Source: Candidatus Heimdallarchaeota archaeon (GTDB lineage Archaea; Asgardarchaeota; Heimdallarchaeia; Heimdallarchaeales; Kariarchaeaceae). From it: a stretch of DNA of 64,000 nt. Below are positions 27,917 to 35,806 of this stretch, in pieces. The stretch's first letter is position 1. Every line of letters starts with the position of its first letter. The stretch spans positions 62,001-126,000 of the forward strand of contig JADCLS010000001.1 in NCBI GenBank assembly GCA_026702845.1, in the 5' to 3' direction. Position numbers and translations under genes: made by a program. The notes beneath the pieces are model-generated. The model saw nothing but the letters and a program-made list of their open reading frames with translations, was not told the origin of the DNA and made no database searches.

Positions 27917-28573
27917 TTAATCCATCAGTGCATAAAGAATTTTGCCAGTGTTAGTGAGAGATACCAGTCTATCCTTACCATCATAGTTTGATTCAATTAA
28001 ATCATAATCCTCAAATATTTTAATATATCGAGTTAATGATTGTACTGCCTTTAAATTTGTAAAACCCTTGAGATTAGTCAAGGAAATTGGTTTATTAACC
28101 TCACCAAGAGCTTTGAATACATCCAATCTAGTCCCTTTGAAATCCTGAGTAGAAACTCTTGGTATTGGAATCCAGATGAGTTCACCAATCCCCTCCTCTC
28201 CACGTAATTTCTTGAGATAAAATACCCTGGATCCAGTCATATATCCAACAAGCAACATTGCAGAAGTCATGATTTTTGTCCCACCTGTCATATTGAGTAC
28301 CAACTCAAATTTTTGATTTTCTTGATACTTTCTGTTGACTGTTCTGGTTTCTCGAATCATCACAAGTAGACTATCCATAAGATCAAATTTATCCACAATA
28401 TGTGTGAAAACTGGAATTTTTAGAGGTTCATTCGTGTAGAACTTCTCAATCTCCACAATTTCAGGAGATTCCCTACTATCGGTGAATAAGTGTAGCTCAT
28501 CCATAGGAACGTGTCTTAATGCATTGAGGACTACTTCTGGAGAGGTCCCTAATGTTGCAAATTGGACTCTCAT
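27917..28573 (-). CDS. CARF-winged-helix transcriptional regulator, Csa3-like
   Basis: 218 residues. Residues 1-125 form a CARF Rossmann domain, with the opening strand VQFATLGTSPEVVLNAL and the diagnostic ligand loop NMTGGTKIMTSAML (from residue 94). Residues 150-218 form a winged helix (ISLTNLKGFTNLKAVQSLTR, then a wing DGKDRLVSLTNTG). This is the architecture of Csa3 proteins, which sense cyclic tetra-adenylate and regulate type I-A CRISPR genes. No cas operon is adjacent; the gene is divergent from viperin, with a perfect inverted repeat between them. Regulation of the viperin operon is therefore the likeliest role. Confidence 0.87.
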   Translation of the reverse strand: MRVQFATLGTSPEVVLNALRHVPMDELHLFTDSRESPEIVEIEKFYTNEPLKIPVFTHIVDKFDLMDSLLVMIRETRTVNRKYQENQKFELVLNMTGGTKIMTSAMLLVGYMTGSRVFYLKKLRGEEGIGELIWIPIPRVSTQDFKGTRLDVFKALGEVNKPISLTNLKGFTNLKAVQSLTRYIKIFEDYDLIESNYDGKDRLVSLTNTGKILYALMD

Positions 28574-28594
28574 AATCTTAGGGTTTTCATCATC

Positions 28595-28603
28595 TGTATT
28601 TAA
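28595..28603 (-). promoter_or_regulatory. TATA-like box for the CARF regulator gene
   Basis: On the minus strand, CATTAAATA lies about 25-30 bases before the ATG at 28573. This placement predicts a leaderless or nearly leaderless transcript. It lies on the left flank of the shared inverted repeat. Confidence 0.45.
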
Positions 28604-28611
28604 TGTTTTGT

Positions 28612-28640
28612 TGATATTAAGTAAATTATGCTTAATATCA
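28612..28640. promoter_or_regulatory. Perfect 10-bp inverted repeat between CARF regulator and viperin, candidate operator
   Basis: TGATATTAAG and CTTAATATCA are perfect complements separated by 9 bases (arms 28612-28621 and 28631-28640). The arm-to-arm spacing puts half-sites about two helical turns apart, suiting a dimeric winged-helix regulator. It lies midway between the two divergent TATA-like boxes without covering either. The simplest candidate binder is the adjacent CARF-winged-helix protein. Confidence 0.65.
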
Positions 28641-28645
28641 GAGAT

Positions 28646-28657
28646 ATTTATTTAATA
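28646..28657 (+). promoter_or_regulatory. TATA-like box of the viperin operon
   Basis: ATTTATTTAATA lies about 25-28 bases before the ATG at 28680, predicting a leaderless or very short 5' end. It directly abuts the right arm of the inverted repeat, so bound regulator would touch the BRE/TATA region. Confidence 0.5.
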
Positions 28658-28679
28658 TACAATAAACATACTATGGTTA

Positions 28680-29561
28680 ATGTCAACAACTATCTCTACC
28701 AAACCCTTGGATATAATCGATTATTCTGGTGAAAAGTCAATAATGGAGAAATTAGTTTCTGTGAATTACCACCTGATTAAATCATGCAATTACAGATGTA
28801 AATTCTGTTTCGCTCATTTCAACCAGTTAAAGGGAAACTACCTTTCAAAGGAAAAATCACTAAAACTGATCTCAGAATTATCACGCTGTGGAACTAAGAA
28901 GATAACTTTTGTTGGTGGAGAACCAACTCTTGTACCATTTCTTCCTGAATTGGCAATTCATGCGAAATCACTTGGTATGACCACAATGATAGTTACTAAT
29001 GGAACTAAGATCTCTGAGAATTATATTCGCAGGTTTAAAGGATCTCTTGACTGGGTAGGTTTGAGTATTGATTCGTCGATTGAGGAGATCAACAAAAAGC
29101 TGGGAAGAGGCAGTGGGGGCCATGTAAGACAGACATTGGATAATGTGGAAGTACTACGAAAGTTCGGTATTAAGATAAAAATCAATACAGTGGTCAACCA
29201 GTTGAATTTCAATGAGGATATGTCAGAATTGATACTCGGGATTAATCCTCTGAGATGGAAAGTATTTCAGATGCTTCCCATCGAGGGAGAAAATGAACAC
29301 GCCAGAGATTTGTTAATTGATAAAAATCAATTTGAGTTATTTCTGAAAAATAATCAGAAAGCTAGTCCAGTAAAGGAATCTAATGACGATATGACAGATA
29401 GTTATGTAATGATAGATCCTGAAGGTCGGTTCTATAATAATTCAGATGGTAAATTAAACCATGGTCCCTCAATATTGACAGTTGGAGTGGAAAGAGCATT
29501 TGCTTTATCAAAATTCCAACTTGAGAAGTTTGAAAACAGAGGAGGGCGTTATAATTGGTAA
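28680..29561 (+). CDS. Viperin-like radical SAM enzyme (prokaryotic viperin)
   Basis: 293 residues. The radical SAM cluster is CNYRCKFC (Cys36, Cys40, Cys43), followed by FVGGEPTLVP (79 onward). Viperin-specific blocks are present: INTVVNQLNFNEDM, NPLRWKVFQMLPIEGEN (189-205) and a C-terminal NRGGRYNW matching the animal RGGKYxW. Viperins convert CTP, UTP or GTP into 3'-deoxy-3',4'-didehydro nucleotides that terminate viral transcription. It is the first gene of a tight operon; the next start lies inside its last codons. An internal ATG at 28743 is an alternative start closer to the core. Eukaryotic viperin's N-terminal amphipathic helix is absent. Confidence 0.93.
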   Translation: MSTTISTKPLDIIDYSGEKSIMEKLVSVNYHLIKSCNYRCKFCFAHFNQLKGNYLSKEKSLKLISELSRCGTKKITFVGGEPTLVPFLPELAIHAKSLGMTTMIVTNGTKISENYIRRFKGSLDWVGLSIDSSIEEINKKLGRGSGGHVRQTLDNVEVLRKFGIKIKINTVVNQLNFNEDMSELILGINPLRWKVFQMLPIEGENEHARDLLIDKNQFELFLKNNQKASPVKESNDDMTDSYVMIDPEGRFYNNSDGKLNHGPSILTVGVERAFALSKFQLEKFENRGGRYNW

Positions 29562-30286
29562 ATAGTAAAAATCTGATCAAATCTGTAGAAAATGAAGAAA
29601 TAAAATCAATAACAATTAAATTTGGAGGTTCAGTGCTATACAATAGCAATAAGGAAATTGATGTTGAACTTATCAAAAAATATGGCGAGATCATTTCCAA
29701 ATTGAATTCTCAAGGAATAAAGGTGAGTTTAGTTGTCGGAGGAGGGATTACCACGAGAAATTTTGTAAAGCAATTAAAATCAGATATTAGCAATAAGGCA
29801 AAGCTGGACCACATATCAATAAGGATCACTCAACTGCATGTAGAGATTGTAAGGATGATATTGGAAGATGTAACAGAGAAGATGGATTTTACGAGTTATA
29901 ATGATCTAATATCCTATTCTTGGGAGTATAAAGTACCTGTAATTGGTGGTTTGTATCCAGGACAATCAACGAATGGAACTGCTGCAATGGTATCAGAAGT
30001 GCTAGAAAGTGATCTACTAGTTAATTGTTTCGGATATGATCATATTGCATCAAAGGATCCGACTGAATTTGATGACGGTGAAAAATTGGCAGCGCTAACA
30101 TATGATCAACTCAGTAAATTTATTGAGGATCAATTACAAGAGCCTGGGCATTATGAACTATTTGACAAAATAGCCTTGAATACGGTTAAGAGATCAGAAA
30201 TACCGGTATTATTTGTCAATGGCAGAAAGCCAGAACAGATACTCAAATTTCTTCAAGGAATGAAAATAGGATCACTGGTGAGTTAA
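29555..30286 (+). CDS. Amino-acid-kinase-fold nucleotide kinase, archaeal UMP kinase-like
   Basis: 243 residues from TTG 29555, with a GAGGAGGG ribosome-binding site inside the viperin gene. The fold is the PyrH/aspartokinase type: IKFGGSVLY at residue 22, SLVVGGGITTRNFVK, and the acceptor region GGLYPGQSTNGTAAMVSE. The downstream DLLVNCFGYDHIASKDPTEFDD corresponds to the ADGVYxxDP segment of UMP kinases. It phosphorylates UMP, or a related monophosphate, towards the triphosphate. It overlaps viperin by 7 bases. Nucleotide kinases (CMPK2 in vertebrates, several in bacteria) commonly accompany viperin and supply its NTP substrate. Confidence 0.85.
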   Translation: MVNSKNLIKSVENEEIKSITIKFGGSVLYNSNKEIDVELIKKYGEIISKLNSQGIKVSLVVGGGITTRNFVKQLKSDISNKAKLDHISIRITQLHVEIVRMILEDVTEKMDFTSYNDLISYSWEYKVPVIGGLYPGQSTNGTAAMVSEVLESDLLVNCFGYDHIASKDPTEFDDGEKLAALTYDQLSKFIEDQLQEPGHYELFDKIALNTVKRSEIPVLFVNGRKPEQILKFLQGMKIGSLVS

Positions 30287-30288
30287 AT

Positions 30289-32976
30289 ATGTCCGAAATA
30301 TATTATAATAATTTGGGTGAATTCAAAAATGTACCGAAAATTATGTCGGATGTTTTTGATGGGTTATCTCCGTTTTACAAATATCTTGCACAAGTTCGAC
30401 AACATCTTGAACAGCAAATTATCAGTTTCCAGTTTGTACACCTTGATGAAAATCCATTAGAGACCCAAGATCTAGAAGAATTAATCAGTAAAGAAACAGA
30501 AATACTCCTAGATGGAACAGATGATGAGAATGCTACTAAAACATCAAATGAGATTCTAAATTCCTCCGAGGGATATTGGATCCAGCTTGATGATGAAGAG
30601 GTGGAGACAAATAATAATATCATGGAAACAATTTTCTCCGACCGATTGCGAGAAGTATATGATAAACGACCAAAAAATAGATACTGGACAGATGAAATTA
30701 CTATAATTGATCGGTACCCGAAATATGCTGCATTTCTCCTTGAGAGAAAGCCCACAGGTAATAAACTGTTTTTAAGACCAAACACCTACCAAATCGACAA
30801 AATAATTTCAGCAATCCGATTACTACAGGATAGGCCCTCTTCGCACCATATTCCATTGATACGGCTATTTCAACAAGTACTCACACATGTAGATTGGCCA
30901 GAAATAGAACCAAATCCTGTTTCCAAATATTATTTCTTAAACCAAAATAGGTCTGGTGTAGAAATCCAGAGAGAATTTACTCATATAGCACTTAAAACTC
31001 CAGATTTTGCGATACTAAATGGACCTCCTGGCACTGGAAAAACCCAGGTCATTTGCGAGATCATAGTTCAGGAAATATTAAAGGGAAAAAAAGTTATTCT
31101 TGTTGCTTCCACTCACATAGCAGTGGATAATGTACTGGAACGCATCTTAGGGCATCCTGAGGCTGAAAAAGTTGTATTTCCAATTCGCATTGGGGATGAG
31201 AAAAACGTATCTGAGGAACTCAAGAAATATAGATATACATCAATGAGAAGAACGGAACGTGACCGTATAAGAAAACAACTAAGAAATTTGGATAAACGCA
31301 ATCAAGCACAGGACATCCTCTACACAGCGTTAGGGAGACCCGGATCAGAACGAATTATTGACCAAACTATACTTGATGCTGCAAACCTAGTATGTGGGAC
31401 TTCAATTGGAATCCTTCAGTATCCTCCAATCAAATTCTTGCAAAATTCCATGCCAGAACCCCTGTTTGATGTAATGATACTTGATGAGGCGAGTAAGACA
31501 CCATTTTACGAATTCCTTGTCCCTGCCCTGTATGCAAAAAAATGGATACTTACTGGGGATCCAAAACAATTATCTCCTTATGTTGAGGAGACTGATATCA
31601 AAGTTAGCATTCAATCATTGCTTGGTTCATACAAAATAACTGATGATAACATCAATGCAACACTGCCAATTCTCTCCACAATACGAGGAAAGAAATTTCA
31701 CCTAGTACTGACAAATAGATCCGAAATTATCGACCTATATAGAAACCATATGGCAAAGATTCGAAGAGATCCAGAAATTACAAGGAGAATGGTAATTATG
31801 TCAGATATCCTTAAGGAGAACTTGGATACTCACACAATGGAATTTCTTCTTTGGTCATCAAGTTTGGTCGTATGTCATATTGATGATTTGCACGAGATCC
31901 ACCACATTATTCCTGGTGATGTTAAACTACATTTTCACCTAGCTGATGGACAAATTCCCTCAATTGATATACTAAAAAGTATACCGAGGGAATTTCTTCA
32001 GAGAATTTTTCAGGTCAGCCAAGGCAGGAAAGAACGTTATTTTGCAGAAATAAGTGATGATTGGTTTCACGAGATTGGCTATCGATTAGCTAGGAAATTC
32101 GAGTTGAGGAATGATCCTGAACGTGGAGAGTATATTGAAAAAGAAATTCGGGTTTTAATTCCACCAGGAAGAGACTTTGCTAAGAATTTGAAGAATGTCA
32201 GACAGGTATTCTTTCCTTCTGTTTTAGAATCCTTGTTGGAAGGCTTTGAACTGGATACAGATCGGGGAATGGGTACCACACTTACAGATGGATTACCAGA
32301 AGAGGCGAAATCCCAAAGATTCAGATTGCTCGAATTCCAGCATCGCATGCATTCGGATATTTCAAAATTTCCCAGTAAGTATATTTACAAGGGCGAAAGT
32401 TTACTGAATGCAGAAGGAATTGATCAACAGCGATCTCCTTGGATGGATGCATCTAGGATCAAATGGTTGCAAGTGAAAAGAAAAGAACATTACCAAGGAA
32501 AGGAACCACCCTACAATCATGCTGAGGTGGAGGTTATACGAAATGAAATACAAGAATTTGAACAATGGGCAAATAAAAATAGAAAACAAGGAGGGGAGAA
32601 GTGGACTGTGGCAATACTCACTTTTTATCGAGCACAGGAAAAGGAGTTGAGGTATATGCTCCGCAAACTTTACAACAAACACAGGGTGTGGCGTACATTT
32701 TATAGAGAAAATATCGTTGTTGAAGTCTGTACGGTTGATAGGTTCCAAGGACATGAGGCAGATCTCGTGTATCTATCCTTTGTAAATAACACGAGATCGG
32801 GATTTCTTGATGTACCAAACAGATTGAACGTGGCCATAACACGAGCAAGATACCAGCTTATTTTGGTTGGTTATCAGAAATATTTTGCTGATAAAACGAA
32901 AATTCGATGCAGGTCAGAATACCTGAAATTGCTTGCGAATAAAGTAGAACCAATTGATAGGAGGTATGATAATTGA
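30289..32976 (+). CDS. SF1 helicase, UPF1/DNA2-like, with a large insertion
   Basis: 895 residues. Residues 1-235 are an uncharacterised N-terminal region. Motif I is LNGPPGTGKTQ (about 244-252), followed by motif Ia VASTHIAVDNVLE. Motif II is ILDEASKTP (near 398) and motif III is LTGDPKQLSP (near 423). After an insertion of about 240 residues come motif IV-like LEFQHRMHSDI (near 682), motif V VDRFQGHEAD (near 815) and motif VI NVAITRARYQLIL (near 848). Members unwind RNA or DNA 5' to 3'. Its start is 2 bases after the kinase stop, and its stop overlaps the next start in TTGA. In this operon it could remodel phage nucleic acid for the downstream PLD protein. Confidence 0.88.
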   Translation: MSEIYYNNLGEFKNVPKIMSDVFDGLSPFYKYLAQVRQHLEQQIISFQFVHLDENPLETQDLEELISKETEILLDGTDDENATKTSNEILNSSEGYWIQLDDEEVETNNNIMETIFSDRLREVYDKRPKNRYWTDEITIIDRYPKYAAFLLERKPTGNKLFLRPNTYQIDKIISAIRLLQDRPSSHHIPLIRLFQQVLTHVDWPEIEPNPVSKYYFLNQNRSGVEIQREFTHIALKTPDFAILNGPPGTGKTQVICEIIVQEILKGKKVILVASTHIAVDNVLERILGHPEAEKVVFPIRIGDEKNVSEELKKYRYTSMRRTERDRIRKQLRNLDKRNQAQDILYTALGRPGSERIIDQTILDAANLVCGTSIGILQYPPIKFLQNSMPEPLFDVMILDEASKTPFYEFLVPALYAKKWILTGDPKQLSPYVEETDIKVSIQSLLGSYKITDDNINATLPILSTIRGKKFHLVLTNRSEIIDLYRNHMAKIRRDPEITRRMVIMSDILKENLDTHTMEFLLWSSSLVVCHIDDLHEIHHIIPGDVKLHFHLADGQIPSIDILKSIPREFLQRIFQVSQGRKERYFAEISDDWFHEIGYRLARKFELRNDPERGEYIEKEIRVLIPPGRDFAKNLKNVRQVFFPSVLESLLEGFELDTDRGMGTTLTDGLPEEAKSQRFRLLEFQHRMHSDISKFPSKYIYKGESLLNAEGIDQQRSPWMDASRIKWLQVKRKEHYQGKEPPYNHAEVEVIRNEIQEFEQWANKNRKQGGEKWTVAILTFYRAQEKELRYMLRKLYNKHRVWRTFYRENIVVEVCTVDRFQGHEADLVYLSFVNNTRSGFLDVPNRLNVAITRARYQLILVGYQKYFADKTKIRCRSEYLKLLANKVEPIDRRYDN

Positions 32977-34244
32977 AAAGTATACAATTAACAAGGGAAA
33001 TCGGGATTGAAAAATACCAGACAAAAGCCCAAATAGCCCAAGCAGAGGAAAGAATTTTCTTTCAAGCAATTATTGAATTCATAATGGAAAAAGCAGAAGA
33101 TGGAATAAATGATAAAAGAACTTTACGTGATGGAATTGCATTGCACCTTCTGTTTCGACCAAATTTACCTCTGTTTGCGGATAGACTGTTGACGCGCCTT
33201 CAGGAACTTGGTTGTATCTCCATAAATGGAAATGAAGTTCAAGTCACTCAAATTGGGCATCAATTGAGAGAAAGGGGTAAAATCACCGTTCCAAGAGAAG
33301 ATATTTTTGAAATACAATGTATCTTGAATGAACCGGTGTTAGGATCAACTGTAATTGATATGGTAGCTGTAGAAATATCGAAAGATAATGAAAATGGATT
33401 GGTTGAGACTGTTCTAAGATTCAAAGAGCAGGTGAGTGAAAAACAGAAAGAAAACCGTGAAAAAGGTAAAACAGGTGGATCCAAGAGCAAAATAATGAAA
33501 AATCTAACAAAAAAATTAGTTAAGCTCCCTTCTTCACTGAGAAGTCTTATAGGTGAAGATTATGAACTTCTAAGCCAGAAAAAATTTCATTTGAAGTATA
33601 TAGATGAAAATGGATTAAATGTTACGGAAAACAAAAAAGCAAGATTAACATTAGAGCTCTTTGTTGATGGCAAAAGAAGACTGCAGGTATTTGTAAAGGA
33701 TAAATCAATTGATAGAACGGGAAACTTGGATAAGAATACTGAAATTGATCGAACTATTGCATTAAATTACCAGATGGTGAAAAATGTACTTATCAAGCAA
33801 CTTGGATATGTGTATGATAGAAATATTGACACAGTGTTACTTGATAAAAACCAACTAATTCAACTACTAGGATATGATTATAGATTACTCCACAATTTTA
33901 GTACAGATTTCGTTGTGGACGATCCAAGTCTAAAAATTAATGGTGAAGATTATGGAGTATTCAGGTCCACAAAACTGGAGGGAGTCAAATTACTTCCTTA
34001 CGATAATGAATGTGCCTCTCAATGGGCAAGATATCTTTTATTTGAAAAAATTGACCATTATCTGACCAAAGAAGAATACCTGGGTTATCTGAATGACATA
34101 GTAAATATAGCTCAATTTAATGGGTTCACGCTAACTTTGCCTTCTTGGGATCAGGCAATCAGAGATCCGATGGTAAAGTTTGGATCTCCCATTTACTGGT
34201 ATCTAATAACTAAAAGAGATCTATCAATGGAGGTAATTGCATGA
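32973..34244 (+). CDS. Uncharacterised operon protein with winged-helix-like N-terminus
   Basis: 423 residues from a TTG that overlaps the helicase stop by 4 bases. Residues 20-110 look like a winged helix (RLLTRLQELGCISINGNEVQ, then VTQIGHQLRERGK). A Lys-rich linker separates a beta-rich middle (KKARLTLELFVDGKRRLQVFV) from a C-terminal region containing KINGEDYGVFRSTK. I do not recognise the family. The fixed position between a helicase and a PLD nuclease, with overlapping starts on both sides, implies a stoichiometric partner, perhaps a DNA-recognition subunit. A KINGxxYxVF motif recurs in the next protein. Confidence 0.7.
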   Translation: MKSIQLTREIGIEKYQTKAQIAQAEERIFFQAIIEFIMEKAEDGINDKRTLRDGIALHLLFRPNLPLFADRLLTRLQELGCISINGNEVQVTQIGHQLRERGKITVPREDIFEIQCILNEPVLGSTVIDMVAVEISKDNENGLVETVLRFKEQVSEKQKENREKGKTGGSKSKIMKNLTKKLVKLPSSLRSLIGEDYELLSQKKFHLKYIDENGLNVTENKKARLTLELFVDGKRRLQVFVKDKSIDRTGNLDKNTEIDRTIALNYQMVKNVLIKQLGYVYDRNIDTVLLDKNQLIQLLGYDYRLLHNFSTDFVVDDPSLKINGEDYGVFRSTKLEGVKLLPYDNECASQWARYLLFEKIDHYLTKEEYLGYLNDIVNIAQFNGFTLTLPSWDQAIRDPMVKFGSPIYWYLITKRDLSMEVIA

Positions 34245-35794
34245 ACGTAGATAAAACGACAACTTTCGATGGAAAGTTACAAAATGTGTGGGTACCTGTG
34301 AAAAGCAACGGTATGAAACTGAGAAATAATGGGGAAAATGGTATCTGGTCGGTATTTCAGGATGAACAAGTCTATAAGAGGATAATTAATGCAATAAGAA
34401 ATGCCAAACAAACAATTTTATTATCGTCTTTCCTCGTAGCTGATGAACTCCTTGAAAAAACCCTGATTGAACAAGCAGAAAAGGGTAGAAGAGTGTACAT
34501 ATTAACATCCACTGATGCTCAATTAAGCAAGAAGGAAAAAGATGATCCAACATTATTTGATAAACAGACTGTTGATCATCACATAAAGATGCTAAATAAT
34601 TTTGTGGGAAAATTATTGTGCAGATCAGCTGAGCACCTACATGCAAAGTATTTACTAATAGACCCAGTTATTGATGAGAAATTTAACCAAGAATGTGTTG
34701 CTTACATCTCGACTGCAAACTTCACCAGTAAAGCGTTAAAAGAAAATCCTGAAATTATCGTTGAGATAACTGCATCTACATTCCCTAATAATCATAAATT
34801 TATATTGAAGCAGCTATACACATTCTTTTTGAAAGGATTCTGGTTAGAAGCAAATGAAGAACTTCTTGAGAAGGGTAAATGGAGTGGAATTACTTCTGAA
34901 AAAAATGCTTTGGATTTTCAAAGTAAAATATCTCTTCCAAATACCAGTTTAAATGACACAACGCTTCGTGAGAAAATTAAGGGGTATTTTCAAGAACCAG
35001 GTGATGAATTGTTTATCTCAGCATATACATTCGATGCCAATCATGAGACAACAAAACAGCTTATAGAATACTCAGAACATAATAATTTAGTTTTACTCTC
35101 AAGAATTCGGCCAGCTAATTATGATGCCTTTTTGTCAATATCTAACAGCTCAAAGAACTCCCAAATTTATTCTCAGAGAGGAATTCACGCAAAATTTATT
35201 ATCAAAAAGCAAGTGGGAACTTTGAAAGCGATTGTATTTACTGCGAACCTAAGTACTCTAGGATTAGACAGTGGGTATGAGATTGGAATTGAATTGGATG
35301 AAAAACAAAGTAGTAAATTATTAGAAATCTGTAAATACTGGATAGATCTTGCAGATAATCAATTACTTCAATCTGTTGACAGTGAATTTCTTCAGAAATT
35401 TGTGGGAAATTCTTTGTTAGTACAAGAAAAACAACAAACCAAGGAAATTGCAGTCAAAAAGGTATTGGAAACTCGGAGTGAAGTATCCATTAAAAATATT
35501 AAGGATCTGCAATCAATTTCCTCACAACAATTAAAAGGAGAAAATCCAACAGATTTTATCTCTGGTAATAAATTGTATTTAAGAAGAATTAATATTCAAG
35601 AATTAAAACTAGCAAGCAAACCCAAAGGACTGGAGGAAAACAAAGATAAAGTCAAGATCAATGGGAAAAAGTATTCAGTTTTTCAGAGGAAGGGATCAGA
35701 AGCAAAATATCTGATAATTTCTGAAGAAAAAGAACTTGAAAATATCAGAAAAGCAGATCAATCTTTACAGGATTATTACCTAGTAATTGGATAA
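34241..35794 (+). CDS. Phospholipase D-like protein with two HKD-type modules
   Basis: 517 residues, starting in an ATGA overlap with the previous gene. Module one has HLHAKYLLIDP (HxKx4D, near residue 130) followed by YISTANFTSKAL. Module two has GIHAKFIIKKQ (near residue 314) followed by VFTANLSTLG; here the Asp position is Lys, so the second site is partly degenerate. PLD-fold proteins in defence loci are usually DNA nucleases, such as DrmC of DISARM. After the PLD core (to about 400) a C-terminal domain carries KINGKKYSVFQRKG. Together with the helicase it forms a plausible unwind-and-cut pair. Confidence 0.85.
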   Translation: MNVDKTTTFDGKLQNVWVPVKSNGMKLRNNGENGIWSVFQDEQVYKRIINAIRNAKQTILLSSFLVADELLEKTLIEQAEKGRRVYILTSTDAQLSKKEKDDPTLFDKQTVDHHIKMLNNFVGKLLCRSAEHLHAKYLLIDPVIDEKFNQECVAYISTANFTSKALKENPEIIVEITASTFPNNHKFILKQLYTFFLKGFWLEANEELLEKGKWSGITSEKNALDFQSKISLPNTSLNDTTLREKIKGYFQEPGDELFISAYTFDANHETTKQLIEYSEHNNLVLLSRIRPANYDAFLSISNSSKNSQIYSQRGIHAKFIIKKQVGTLKAIVFTANLSTLGLDSGYEIGIELDEKQSSKLLEICKYWIDLADNQLLQSVDSEFLQKFVGNSLLVQEKQQTKEIAVKKVLETRSEVSIKNIKDLQSISSQQLKGENPTDFISGNKLYLRRINIQELKLASKPKGLEENKDKVKINGKKYSVFQRKGSEAKYLIISEEKELENIRKADQSLQDYYLVIG

Positions 35795-35806
35795 TGGTGA
35801 TAGAGA

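Noticed and set aside
23575..28679. Possible CRISPR array near the CARF genes
   Set aside because: No regularly spaced direct repeats were seen on either strand, and AT-rich runs do not repeat with spacer-like intervals.
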